Counted from the first letter of the stretch, positions 1-11,004 are shown. The stretch: DNA of 64,000 nucleotides from Procambarus clarkii (GCF_040958095.1 NC_091175.1:21536003-21600002), one strand, 5' to 3'. Notes: generated from the sequence alone by a model not told the origin. Translations and numbers: made by a program.

Positions 1-926
1 CTTGATTTTACATTTCTCTGGTACTTATTACCTAGTGATCAATCTTAAAATGCATAAATCATTAATTAATTAGAAGAGTTTTAGAGCATGTGGCACCATC
101 ATTTCCAAATTTGACAAGAAAACATAATAATAAAGACTATCAAAGTTTGAGGAACTAATATTAATATCAGAATTTAAATATTTTGTCAATTCTGTATAAA
201 ATATCCACAGAAATAACATGGATTTTTTCACAATTATGTTTAAAAATATTCCATATTTTTAACTCATTTGGAAAGAAGAATCTGAAAGCGATTACCTTTA
301 AATATTTGTAGAATTGAAAATTCGTAGGGTTAAGGGTTCAAGTTCAATTAAGTGCTTAATGTGCAAGATTAAGTGGAACACTTAAAAGAGCTTTTGATAG
401 ATCAAGTACAAATACAAGACAGATTTGTATGTGAAAAGAGCAAACATTTAATATTCTATCATTTACATTATCATCATCCATATCTTCTCAATCCTTTGGC
501 ACTAAGTTTTCATCACTTATGTTTTATCTTATTAACAATGATATAATAAATATACACAGTAATAATAATATTAAATTATTATATAGTACCATTTCTTGTA
601 TTTTTACCATACTGAACCCTTATATTATTATACTGTACCATTATATTGTACAATTATCATCATCTCTCCATATTTCTTCTCTGTATATCTTATTGATTAT
701 CAGTTCAAATAAATTTAGATGCAATTTTATACTTTTATTGTTCTCCATCGTGATTATATTCTGAATTAGGAAAGTACTCAGCTTAAGAACACAGTTTTTG
801 CTTATACTGAACCTTGAGAAAAGTGTTCCTCATCACAATTTATCTTCTAAACACTATCTTGTCATAAAACTAGCAATTTCAAAGTAAATCTGATGCTTCT
901 GAATAGCTTATTCACAAATATTTTAA
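1..926. other. AT-rich non-coding stretch
   Basis: Very AT-rich sequence with no convincing exon on either strand. The short frames here are low-complexity. It probably belongs to an intron of the minus-strand gene whose exon ends at 1044, since the donor there points into this stretch, but no acceptor could be chosen. Confidence 0.5.
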
Positions 927-1043
927 TCAGACACAGCTGAGGAATGCATATATATGCACAAAAATTGTCATGGAGCTACAGAACAGAAATAAAATTGGTA
1001 AAGCATGTAAATGCCTATTAAAAAGATAAACACACTCACTCAC

Positions 1044-1316
1044 CTTTGAAGCCGAGAGTGGCGTATTAATTCTAGTTTCCATATATCCAACATACAAAAA
1101 GTAAGCAACAGCAAGAATGACTATTCCTGCAAATATCATGTACAGCAATGCTGGACACCATCTGCGGCTACCGGATCTCTGTCGTCTTCTGTCTCTGCCG
1201 GAGCGCTCTGGCCGGCATAATGCTCGAGCATCGTCAAGGACAGCAAGATCATGTTGATTGTTCTCGCTAGATGGTAGCTGCCCTGAGGACACCTTAGCTC
1301 GACGCTGTCTTGCCAT
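1044..1316 (-). CDS. N-terminal coding exon of a type II single-pass membrane protein
   Basis: A 273-base minus-strand exon encodes 91 residues. It starts at an ATG (1316-1314) that sits immediately after a TTTTTAG acceptor, and it ends at a consensus donor GTGAGT (1043-1038). Residues 1-53 are polar and basic, with a run of Arg around 36-52. Residues 55-75 form one hydrophobic segment (CPALLYMIFAGIVILAVAYF), followed by a short lumenal stretch. This is the layout of a signal-anchor protein of the ER or Golgi with a cytosolic N-terminus. The codon use and ideal splice sites make a real host exon likely. Because the acceptor abuts the ATG, an untranslated exon should lie upstream, and the GC island at 6.56-6.89 kb is a candidate. 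The motif TRINTPLSASK after the anchor and the basic MARQRR start faintly recall the N-terminus of mannosyl-oligosaccharide glucosidase (MOGS). That is a memory-based guess, so no symbol is given. Later exons are outside the window to the left or unrecognised. Confidence 0.62.
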
Positions 1317-2919
1317 CTAAAAATTATACATTACTGTCACTACTATCATCAGAGAATATACTGTACTGTATATTAATATACAGTACCTGTACCTGATTTT
1401 TTTTAACCATATCCACAAGTGAAAACTATTTTTATTGCAAAAGAAAGTCCCCCACAAGAAAGAAAATAGACAGAGAAATAGTATCCCTTTCCTATTTAAA
1501 TTGCAAAAAATTACATTAAATAGAGTACAATATACTGTATTTATATTGTACAATATACAATATACAACAATGTTGGACAAATTTCGAAACAAAATTTATC
1601 ACCATATAATGTCTAGGTACTCTCAGTTATCTTGACACATTAACTTTGTCTTCCCAGAATATCACCTAGAAGATTAGCATAGCTTGTATCTGGATTAAAT
1701 TTGCACATTTGAGTTCTTCATAAATACAGTATTTCAAGAGGCTATGTAAAGTGTTTTTACAATATAGTAGATGCTTTATGACATCCCATACTTGTGATGC
1801 GTGATGTATGGCACAAATTGCAAGCATGTGAAATGTGCAAAGGTTTGTCCTCAATGGAGGCGAATCTATCTGGATATTTTGTTTCACAGGTTTAAAGCTT
1901 TTCTCTCAAGTAGCTCTTCTTAAGCCTTATCCTACCAGTCTTTGCTAGAACACAACCCCACCAGTTGGTTTACAACCTGGTCTCCAATTACCGCTGGGTG
2001 AATAGAAGTGAACAGTTAAGGTTTAGCGCCCCGTCAACCCTCCCTATCCAGGGCTCAAATCCAGAAGAAATTGGTTCAACCTTGATGATGAGCAGATGTC
2101 TGAACACCTGCTATGCCTGGGAACTGCCGGCTAATTGAACACCATTATTGCCCTTTGAATCACAATACAGTACTGCCATTTGGCATTCCTCTTCAATGGC
2201 CTGGATTCTGACTCCTGGTACCCTTATTACCTGGGGTCATAGGGACTTTGACAGTTTTTTCTGCATTTTCCAATTGTCTCTTTAGGCAGGGAGTTGGTGT
2301 ATGGCACTGGCTTGAAACGAAAGGTGTCAGAAGTTGACAGGTCATGGTGGACCCCTGATGTACCCTCGAGGTGTGGTAGGTGCTTAGCTCCTGTTTTGCT
2401 GGAGGTAACTGAAAGATGTTGCTAAATTTTGCCTGACTTAGTTTAGAATTTTAAAAGAGCCTTTGTGGGGTTTTTTGTACCAGTTACAGGACACCTGGTG
2501 CATTTCTGTCTGGGATGATTGGATGTTGACAGTCTTCCAGTCGGCTTTCTGTGTCAAGTACTGGCACTCACCTCCCATGGTGAGTGCCAGCATGTCACCA
2601 AGCATATACTGTACAGTGTTTATATCTGCCATAAGGTGAAGCAGTTTTTCCATCAACAGGTGATGTATAGCCTCCAGACATGGAGTTTATTCCTGATACT
2701 ACCACAGAGTTTCACCTTGGAGCCAACCCTAGTCAAATTACATTATATGGCAACAACAAATGAGAAAATCACAAGCCACATCATTAAATTTGGAGACGAC
2801 TCAGATCTAGAGTAAAGTAGGAAGTGAAAATCACACTGGAGTGCTGCAAGGCAATCTATATGAACTTGTGAACATATATGAATACAGTATATATGAGCAA
2901 ATATGAACTACAGTATATG
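1317..2919. other. Non-coding stretch, probable intron or upstream sequence
   Basis: No exon or recognisable element was found here apart from the perfect hairpin at 2561-2590. Short frames on both strands lack domain similarity. If the exon at 1044-1316 is preceded by a 5' exon, this is intronic. Confidence 0.45.
2561..2590. repeat. Perfect 12-bp-stem hairpin
   Basis: CTGGCACTCACC (2561-2572) is the exact reverse complement of GGTGAGTGCCAG (2579-2590), separated by the six bases TCCCAT. Function unknown. It is isolated, and I saw no second copy in the window. Confidence 0.75.
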
Positions 2920-3625
2920 AACAAATATGGAAAGATGCAAGACCTTGCATGTAGGGCATAACAATACACATCATAATTATCAAATCAACAACACTACCAT
3001 GTAGCAGATTGATAATGAAAAGGACCTAGGAGTTAGGTCCACCAGTCATTAAGACTGCACAGCAAGTGGGTGCAGCAATTTGAAAAAAAAGCTAACCAAA
3101 TCTTCAGAATTATCAAACAAATCTATGGTTTCAAGGAAAAGTAAGTGGATATTAAAGTAGCGACTAAGAACTGACAATACCTATGGCCAGCTAAGTCACT
3201 GCTACCCGCAACCAAACCAAAATATAAATTTTTATAGGTACTATAGGGCACACAAGATGTGTGAGATATCAGATACAATTCCTGGCCAGTTCTTGAATGC
3301 TTCAGAAGAATTTACCTCGACAAATATCTGGTGCACCCCCATTTCGACTATTATATTCAAGCCTTGCCTTCAAAAGAACTTTTTCCAAGGTGGAAAAAGT
3401 TCAATGTAGAGTCTCGTTAATGTCAACTCGTATATCATGAAAGGTTGAGGGCCACAGAACTAGCAACACTACATACCAGACATGACAGGGTGCATCTAAT
3501 TGAGACCTTAAAAATACTGATCAAATTGAAAGATACTAATCCAGACTACTTCTTTAAAAGATCCAATGTAAAACTCACGCAAGGAATAATTTTTTAAGTT
3601 CTACAAGCCACAAAAATGTACCATT
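2920..3625 (+). mobile_element. LINE family C fragment (degenerate)
   Basis: Decayed reverse transcriptase C-terminal region. Broken frames read as the pattern SRLSYHERLRAT, LATLHTRHDR, IETLKIL and DYFFKRSNV, matching better preserved family C copies at 7.45 kb and 33.0 kb. The part before 3200 corresponds to the stretch with DNEKDLGV and a Lys-rich region. It has many stops and frameshifts and the 3' tail is lost. Confidence 0.65.
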
Positions 3626-3667
3626 TACACACAAAATTTGCTACAAAACCTAAATACAGTACAGTAT

Positions 3668-3892
3668 ATCGAATGCGAGTCATTATCGACTCACAATCGA
3701 GAATTCTGGATTCAAATCCCAGATGGGTCAAATGGTTGAGTGCATTTCTTATCACCTAATGCACCTATTCACCTAGCAGTAAGCAGGTACCCAGGAGTTA
3801 GTCAGCTTATTGTGGGGGTTGCATCCTGGGCGGGGTCAGTAATTTAAACCTAGGGAGGGGAGACCTTGATATAAGCCTAACCTGTATGAATA
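3668..3892 (+). mobile_element. tRNA-derived SINE (type S2)
   Basis: The head contains a B-box-like GGATTCAAATCCC at about 3709-3721. The middle carries the shared core ACCTAGCAGTAAGCAGGTAC (about 3771-3790), also seen in SINEs at 38.6, 39.9 and 35.8 kb. The 3' part, with a GATATAAGCCTAA motif, recurs at 28.2 kb. It abuts the (AATAC)n tail of the next element. Confidence 0.62.
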
Positions 3893-5448
3893 CAATACAA
3901 TACAATACAATACAATACAATTTTATTTAGGTAAGGTACATACATACAATAAATATTTACAAGGATTGTTTGACTTATAGGTATAGCTAGTACATACAAT
4001 GCCTAAAGCCACTATTACGCAAAGCGTTTCGGGCATGATAAACTTAAATGACAAGCTTAATACTAATTGAGCATAATGAGTAGAATGAAAACAAGAAATG
4101 AAAACATAGATGAAAAAGCAGCACAAATACAATTATGTCGACAAACAGCGCTCTTTAAAGAAAAAAACAGACATTGGTTGACAATAGAAGGGTAAGGTAG
4201 GTTACAGGGAATTTATTAGGTATAGCTTCGCTTTTAACTTAAACTGGTTGAGAGAGGTACAGTCTTTAACATGGTTGGGAAGGTCATTCCACATTCTGGG
4301 CCCCTTGATTTGTAGAGCATTTCTAGTTTGATTAAGTCGTACTCTAGGAATATCAAAACTGTATTTATTTCTGGTGTGATGCTCATGGGTTCTGATACAA
4401 CCTTCTATGAAGCTTTTGAGATCAGGATTGGCATTATAGTTTAGCGTTTTATATATGTATAATACACATGAGAGAATGTGCAGTGACTTAATGTCTAACA
4501 TATTCAGAGATTTAAGTAGGGGTACCGAGTGATGTCTGGGGCCAGAATTGGATATTGTCCTAATAGCAGCTTTGTGTTGAGTAATTAGAGGACGTAAGTG
4601 ATTTTGGGTAGTAGAGCCCCAAGCACAAATACCATAGTTGAGATATGGATAGATAAGGGAGTAATAGAGAGTCACCAGGGCAGGGCGTGGTACATAATAT
4701 CTGATCTTAGAAAGAATGCCCACAGTTTTTGAAACTTTTTTTGATATGTTTAGAATGTGTCCCTGGAAATTAAGCTTGTTGTCAATGAGAATGCCAAGGA
4801 ATTTGCCATCTAATTTGTTACAAATTTGGGTATTGTTTATTTTGAGATTTATTTGATTAGAGGATTTATTGCCAAACAGAATATAAAAGGTTTTGTCAAT
4901 GTTAAGGGTGAGTTTGTTGGCAGTTAGCCACAGATGGACTTTATTTAGCTCAGTATTTACTGTGGCATTTAGAGCAAGGGGATCAGGACTGGAGTAAATG
5001 AAGGTTGTGTCGTCAGCAAATAGAATTGGTTTGAGGTGTTGGGAGGCATTTGGAAGGTCATTAATGTAGATGAGAAAGAAAGGGTGAGTTTGTTGGCAGT
5101 TAGCCACAGATGGACTTTATTTAGCTCAGTATTTACTGTGGCATTTAGAGCAAGGGGATCAGGACTGGAGTAAATGAAGGTTGTGTCGTCAGCAAATAGA
5201 ATTGGTTTGAGGTGTTGGGAGGCATTTGGAAGGTCATTAATGTAGATGAGAAAGAGGAGAGGGCCAAGTATGCTGCCCTGGGGGACACCAATGTTGATGG
5301 GTAGGGTGGGAGAAATTGTATTATTCACAGAAACATATTGGAGCCTGTCAGTAAGGTAGGATTTGAGGTATTGTAGGGAGTGTCCTCTGACTCCATAATG
5401 ATGTAATTTAAGAAGAAGGTTTTGGTGGTTGACAGTGTCAAAAGCTTG
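3893..5448 (-). mobile_element. LINE family A copy A1, 5'-truncated, minus strand
   Basis: The minus-strand reading gives the C-terminal half of a LINE reverse transcriptase: the PQGSILGPLLFLIYINDLPN block, the FADDTTFIYSS catalytic block, NKLTLNIDKT, then the C-terminal region ending near 4202. The 3' UTR holds the conserved end motif (reverse of GCCCGAAACGC, about 4020) and closes in (AATAC)n at 3890-3920, equivalent to (TTGTA)n on the sense strand. The copy starts inside the RT (AFDTVNHQNL). A 176-bp direct duplication (4905-5256) breaks the frame. Host similarity with A2 and A3 is very high, so the insertion is fairly young. Confidence 0.9.
4905..5256. repeat. 176-bp tandem duplication inside LINE A1
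   Basis: The segments 4905-5080 and 5081-5256 appear identical by eye. Since 176 is not a multiple of three, the duplication shifts the reverse transcriptase frame. It covers the FADD motif region, so the motif is present twice. Confidence 0.88.
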
Positions 5449-5795
5449 CTAAAGCTACACTCAAAAAGCTACACTCTTTCTGCACTCAAAAGCTACACTC
5501 TTTCTGCCTGTCCCCGGACACTATGAATTATTATCTTGCCTGAAACGCTGTGCGTATTAGTGGCTTTATGCATAGTATATACTAGCTCTATCTAGAAATT
5601 AATCATTCTGCTCGTAACTCAGTTTGTATGTATGTATGTACATTTTCATAAAGTTTTATTATCTATTATTATGAATTATATTGCATTTTTTTGTAAATAT
5701 CTAAATATAAAAGATTAATATACATAGTGAAATAGTACAGCTACTACACAATATGCTTCAAACACATAGCACGTACCATGGTTTGGTTTAACAGG
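5449..5795 (+). mobile_element. 3' end fragment of a LINE A-like element and flank
   Basis: Contains CCTGAAACGCTGTGCGTATT (about 5539-5558) followed by TAGTGGCTTTATGCATAGTA. This is the conserved 3' end shared by family A LINEs and SINE S3. A short (TATG)n run follows near 5625-5640. Just before it, a CTACACTCTTTCTGC phrase is repeated imperfectly. No coding sequence seen. Confidence 0.6.
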
Positions 5796-5797
5796 TG

Positions 5798-6559
5798 TAT
5801 GGGACGTGTATGTTGTATAGTGAGGTGACGTGCATGTTGTATAGTGAGGTGACGTGCATGTTGTATAGTGAGGTGACGTGCATGTTGTATAGTGAGGTGA
5901 CGTGCATGTTGTATAGTGAGGTGATGTGCATGTTGTATAGTGAGGTGATGTGCATGTTGTATAGTGAGGTGACATGCATGTTGTATAGTGAGGTGACATG
6001 CATGTTGTATAATGAGGTGACGTGCATGTTGTATAGTGAGGTGACATGCATGTTGTATAGTGAGGTGACATGCATGTTGTATAGTGAGGTGACGTGCATG
6101 TTGTATAGTGAGGTGACATACATGTTGTATAGTGAGGTGACATGCATGTTGTATAGTGAGGTGACGTGCATGTTGTATGGTGAGGTGACGTGCATGTTGT
6201 ATAGTGAGGTGACATGCATGTTGTATAGTGAGGTGACATGCATGTTGTATAGTGAGGTGACGTGCATGTTGTATAGTGAGGTGATGTGCATGTTGTATAG
6301 TGAGGTGACGTGCATGTTGTATAGTGAGGTGATGTGCATGTTGTATAGTGAGGTGACATGCATGTTGTATAGTGAGGTGTCGTGCATGTTGTATAGTGAG
6401 GTGACGTGCATGTTGTATAGTGAGGTGACGTGCATGTTGTATAGTGAGGTGACGTGCATGTTGTATAGTGAGGTGACGTGCATGTTGTATAGTGAGGTGA
6501 CATGCATGTTGTATAGTGAGGTGACGTGCATGTTGTATAGTGAGGTATATATTGTATAG
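5798..6559. repeat. 24-bp minisatellite, about 31 copies
   Basis: The unit is TGAGGTGACGTGCATGTTGT plus ATAG, repeated with few point changes (mostly C/T in the GACGTG/GACATG step). Because 24 is divisible by three, it keeps frames open on both strands. Those long frames are artefacts and not genes. Confidence 0.95.
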
Positions 6560-6890
6560 TAGTGACGTGTAGGCCTTTCACCGGAGCGAGTTGTCCAGTG
6601 AACCTTACCGTGTCGTGGTCTCCACAGTTCACTCCCGTTAACAACACGCCCACCAACCCTCATCAACACATTGCTGCTTCTCACGCGGTCACTCTAATTA
6701 CATACATAAGCCGTATGAATGTGTATTTTTTGTTTTTTTCCGCTAGGTGAAGTTCAAGCAGGTGATCAGCTGTTTGTTTTGTTTTGGGGGTCCATGACGT
6801 GTGCCGGGCGAGGTTGGCCGTCCCGCCGCCAGGGGTCTCCACCGCCGCCCCACGCGTCACCATGGTGACGGGTCACTGAGGGGAGACATT
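6560..6890 (-). promoter_or_regulatory. GC-rich island, candidate promoter and 5' exon of the minus-strand gene
   Basis: A GC- and CpG-rich island in AT-rich surroundings, with the perfect palindrome CGTCACCATGGTGACG at 6855-6870. Reading leftwards, a good donor (GTAAGG, 6608-6603) follows about 260 bases of GC-rich sequence. This could be the untranslated first exon that splices to the acceptor before the ATG at 1316. Inferred from composition and splice signals only. Confidence 0.35.
6855..6870. promoter_or_regulatory. 16-bp perfect palindrome resembling an RFX X-box
   Basis: CGTCACCATGGTGACG is fully self-complementary. Its inner GTCACC-AT-GGTGAC resembles the inverted GTNRCC/GGYNAC half-sites bound by RFX factors. 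The resemblance is by eye and binding is not shown. Confidence 0.35.
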
Positions 6891-7449
6891 TATTCATTTA
6901 TATATATATATAGTGTATAGTGGTTATATAGCATACCCCTGATTCCATGTATGACTAACCATCCTGTGAGATGGGAATATTAGATGAACTTATAGCTAGT
7001 TTTTGATCTACAGTGTGAAATCTTTCATATAGAATTTGGTAGCAGAACATTGCTGTGTAAAACTAAGTTTGTTAATGAAAAAAGGGGAGAAAATACCTGC
7101 CTCAATACAACAAAATAAATAAACTTTGACTAAACAACAACTTCACGATTTTCACAAGAGCTAAGCACTGAATCATGGAAACATTATATTATAATTACTC
7201 TTACCAGTTTCTGCAAGACTCTTCTTAATGTCTATTCTTTTTTTAACTAGCTTAGGTATACACAGCAATGTACTGTTACCCTATTCTGTATAAAGGACCA
7301 CAGTGTAGATAAAAAAAAAACAGCTACAAGCTCATCCAACATCCCCACCTCACAAGACGGTCAGTCATATATGGAATCAAGAGAGAACACGAAATGTAAG
7401 GCTGATGCATTAGCCTTTACTAGCAAAATCTGGGTACAGCACAAGAATA
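6891..7449. other. Non-coding stretch
   Basis: AT-rich sequence with a short (TA)n at about 6900-6915. No exon or clear element recognised. The last part may be an older continuation of the LINE C copy that follows. Confidence 0.4.
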
Positions 7450-8232
7450 TCTTCCAATATTCCTGTTATGCATGTGGAGCATAACACTGCGTATTGAAGT
7501 TACCAAATCAACATTACCTTGCAGCAGATTGAAGAAGAAAAGGACCTGTCAGAATCCACCAATCACTGAAATTGCATAACAAGTGGAAGCTGCAGTAAAA
7601 TTAAGCCAACCAAACCCTAGGAATAGTCAAACGAATCATTACTTCAAGAAAACTAAGGTAGTTATCCAACTGTATAAATCTCTGGTACGCCTCCATTTGG
7701 ACTACTGTACTCAAGCTTGGAGACCTCATCTTGAGAATGATATATCTGTTGGGAGAAAGTTCAACACCGGACGAAAACTCATCCTAGAACTAAGTCGACT
7801 CTCATACCAGAAAAGGTTGAGGGGCCACAGGGCTAACAATACTGCAGCAGACCAGACATGACAGGGCGGATCTCATCGAAACTTTTAAAATACTGAACAA
7901 TTTGAAGCATATTGATCCGGACCACTTCTTTAAAAGGCCAGATGTAACATAGACTAGGAGCAACGGCTTCGAGCTCAACAAACCACAGTGTAGGACAGAA
8001 AACAGGAGATTCTTATTCACCCAGTGTTATAAATCCAAGGAACCGCCTATCTGCCGAAGCCGTAAATGCCAAAACACTGCTGCAGTTCAAAATCCAGTTG
8101 AATAAAATCACATCAGGACAACTAGGAGGACCTTTGTCAAGCCGCCGGCTTCCTGTCCTCGCCGAGACCACTATAGAGATAGTAATAGAGATAGTAATAC
8201 CACTATAGTGATAGTAATAGATAGTAATAAGA
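7450..8232 (+). mobile_element. LINE family C copy C2 (3' half)
   Basis: Frames read VIQLYKSLVRLHLDYCTQAW, a typical post-catalytic RT block of CR1/Jockey-group LINEs, then LSRLSYQKRLRGHRANN and the C-terminal region. The 3' end carries the family hallmark AAGCCGCCGGCTTCCTGTCC (about 8139-8158). After that come imperfect GAGATAGTAATA repeats up to the start of LINE A2. Several frameshifts and stops. Confidence 0.82.
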
Positions 8233-10520
8233 GATAGTTTGCTTCAGTAAGCAAAAGGCTTAACAGTCCTTGGCTTACAAAGGGAATACTGAAATCCATT
8301 AACAAAAAACACGACCTTGAGAAGAAGTATAGGTTAGGAATTGTCTCCAAAGAATTCTCAAAGAATTACTCATTATTGCTATCTAAGATAATTAGACGAG
8401 CCAAAACTAAATACTACGAAGATAAATTTACTCAAATAAAAAACAACATTAAACAAACTTGGAGCACAATTTCACAAATATTGGGATCAAAGAAATCTTT
8501 AAATAACAAACCGACTCTCCTGTCTAATAACGATGGTCAGCTTTCAGCCTCTGATTCTGCTATTGAGTTCAATAGGTTCTTCTCTTCCATTGGTTCATCC
8601 CTTGCAAATGATATTCCATCTTCCAGTACTGACATTAAGGACTATCTTACAGGTAACTATCCACAGTCTCTGTACCTAAAGCCTATTAACTCCACTGATG
8701 TCAATGAGATAATCCTTTCCCTTAAAACCAAGTCTGGTGCCCTTGAGGAGATACCAACTTTAATTTACAAAAAAGCCTCCAGATCTTTAGCCCCTGCTAT
8801 TGCTTTGCTCTTCAACAAGTCACTTGAACTCCAAACCTTTCCAGATATTCTAAAAAAAGCGAGAGTAACGCCTGTCCACAAATGTGGTGACCCCTCAGAT
8901 GTTAACAACTACAGACCTATATCAATCCTGCCAAACTTGTCAAAAAATTTTGAAAAACTTATATATAAGCAGCTTTACTCATATCTAGCCAAACTCAATA
9001 TACTTAGCCCTTGTCAATATGGCTTCAGACCCAAAAAAAGCACTAACGATGCACTTATTAGTATGCTTAACTCGATTCATACAGCTCTTGATAAAAAGGA
9101 GTTCCCTGTTGGGTTATTTGTGGACCTGCGTAAAGCTTTTGATACTGTCAACCACCATAACCTTCTTCTTAAATTACATCATTATGGAGTCAGAGGACAC
9201 TCCCTACAATACCTCGAGTCCTACCTTACTGACAGGCTCCAATATGTTTCTGTGAATAATACAATTTCTCCCACCCTACCCATCAACATTAGTGTTCCTC
9301 AGGGCAGCATACTTCGCCCTCTCCTCTTTCTCATCTACATTAATGACCTTCCAAATGCCTCCCAACACCTCAAACCAATTCTATTTGCTGACGACACAAC
9401 CTTCATTTACTCCAGTCCTGACCCTCTTGCTCTAAATGCCACAGTAAATACTGAGCTAAATAAAGTCCATCTTTGGCTAACTGCCAACAAACTCACCCTT
9501 AACATTGACAAAACTTTCTATATTCTGTTTGGCAATAAATCCTCTAGTCATATAAATCTCAAAATAAACAATACCCAAATTTGTAACAAATTAGATGGCA
9601 AATTCCTTGGCATTCTCATTGACCACAAGCTGAATTTCCAGGGACACATTCTAAATATATCAAAAAAAGTTTCAAAAACTGTGGGCATTCTTTCTAAGAT
9701 CAGATATTATGTACCACGCCCTGCCCTGGTGACTCTCTATTACTCCCTTATCTATCCTTATCTCAACTATGGTATTTGTGCTTGGGGTTCTACTACCCAA
9801 AATCACTTACGTCCTCTAATTACCCAACACAAAGCTGCTATTAGAACAATATCAAACTCTGGCCCTAGACATCACTCGGTACCCCTACTCAAATCTCTGA
9901 ATATGTTAGATATTAAGTCACTGCACATTCTCTCATGTGTATTATACATATATAAAACGCTAAACTATAATGCCAATCCTGATCTTAAAAGCTTCATAGA
10001 AGGTTGTAACAGAACCCATGAGCACCACACCAGAAATAAATACAGTTTTGATATTCCTAGAGTACGTCTTAATCTAACTAGAAATGCTCTGCAAATCAAG
10101 GGGCCCAGAATGTGGAATGACCTTCCCAACCATGTTAAAGACTGTACCTCTCTCAACCAGTTTAAGATAAAAACTAAACACTACCTAATGAATTCCCTGT
10201 AATCTACCTCACTCCTCTATTTTCAACCCATGTCTGTTATTTTCTTAATCAACACTGTTTGTCAACCTATTGTATTTGTGCTGCTTTTTCAGTCATGTTC
10301 CCCCTTTTTTTTTCTTTATTTGTATTTGTTCTCAACACTTTTTATTCTTTATGCTCAATTAGTATTAAGTTCTAGATATTAATGTTTTTCTTGCCCGAAA
10401 CGCATTGCGTAATAGTGGCTTTAGGCAGTGTATGTACTAGCTCTATCTATATATCAATCCATTAATGTAACATCACTTGTATGTATATACCTTACCTGAA
10501 TAAACATCTAGATGGTTATT
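8233..10520 (+). mobile_element. LINE family A copy A2, best preserved
   Basis: One reading frame runs open from upstream of 8376 to the stop at 10200-10202 (about 610 residues). There is no ATG at its head, so it is a 5'-truncated ORF2 and not a complete gene. In order it has a Lys-rich linker, an RT palm with FVDLRKAFDTVNHHNLL (motif A), SVPQGSILRPLLFLIYINDL (motif B; Arg replaces the usual Gly after SIL), ILFADDTTFIY (motif C with catalytic FADD), and the thumb and C-terminal region to PNHVKDCTSLNQF. The endonuclease is missing. The 3' UTR (10203-10520) contains GCCCGAAACGCATTGCGTAA (about 10394-10413), shared with A1, A3 and SINE S3. The family makes RT for its own target-primed insertion. 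It butts directly against LINE D1. Confidence 0.92.
8376..10202 (+). CDS. LINE A reverse transcriptase ORF2, 5'-truncated but open
   Basis: About 608 codons of uninterrupted reverse transcriptase coding sequence, the longest intact transposon frame in the window. The palm aspartates are visible in FVDLRKAFD and in FADD. The nearest in-frame codon used as a start is TTG, and the frame is open further upstream, so the true N-terminus with the endonuclease is gone. Probably not translated as a functional protein. Confidence 0.8.
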   Translation: MLSKIIRRAKTKYYEDKFTQIKNNIKQTWSTISQILGSKKSLNNKPTLLSNNDGQLSASDSAIEFNRFFSSIGSSLANDIPSSSTDIKDYLTGNYPQSLYLKPINSTDVNEIILSLKTKSGALEEIPTLIYKKASRSLAPAIALLFNKSLELQTFPDILKKARVTPVHKCGDPSDVNNYRPISILPNLSKNFEKLIYKQLYSYLAKLNILSPCQYGFRPKKSTNDALISMLNSIHTALDKKEFPVGLFVDLRKAFDTVNHHNLLLKLHHYGVRGHSLQYLESYLTDRLQYVSVNNTISPTLPINISVPQGSILRPLLFLIYINDLPNASQHLKPILFADDTTFIYSSPDPLALNATVNTELNKVHLWLTANKLTLNIDKTFYILFGNKSSSHINLKINNTQICNKLDGKFLGILIDHKLNFQGHILNISKKVSKTVGILSKIRYYVPRPALVTLYYSLIYPYLNYGICAWGSTTQNHLRPLITQHKAAIRTISNSGPRHHSVPLLKSLNMLDIKSLHILSCVLYIYKTLNYNANPDLKSFIEGCNRTHEHHTRNKYSFDIPRVRLNLTRNALQIKGPRMWNDLPNHVKDCTSLNQFKIKTKHYLMNSL

Positions 10521-11004
10521 CAGGGCTGTGAAGGTTTCAGTGACTACATAGCAGGTACCACAACAAATGGAGGGAAAAAAATTATAGTCGTAGTCATATA
10601 TAATCCACCACCAAATGACTGAAGACCTAGACAGGAATATGATAGAAACAACATGGCCACCATTAACATAATAGAAAGAGCAGCTTCTGTTGCTAGCAGG
10701 AATGGATCTGGACTACTAATTATGGGAGACTTCAACCATGGGAAGATAGATTGGAAGAACAGAGACCCGCATGGAGGACGAGAAACATGGAGAGCTAAGC
10801 TGCTGGACGTGGCAACAAGAAACTTTCTAAGCCAGCACATCAAAGAACCAACAAGAATGAGAGGAGAAGATGAACCAGCAATGCTTGATTTGATATTTAC
10901 CCTAAATGAGTGGGATATAAGGGAAGTTAAGATGGAAGCGCCCTTGGGAATGAGTGACCACACTGTATTGAACTTTGAGTATCTGGTAGAGCTAGGAATT
11001 ATCT

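Noticed and set aside
519-764. 81-codon Ile/Leu-rich frame
   Set aside because: AT-rich low complexity, typical of random open frames in AT-rich DNA.
5715-6684. Overlapping 250-313-codon frames on both strands
   Set aside because: They follow exactly the 24-bp minisatellite, whose length is divisible by three. No non-repeat sequence or splice support.
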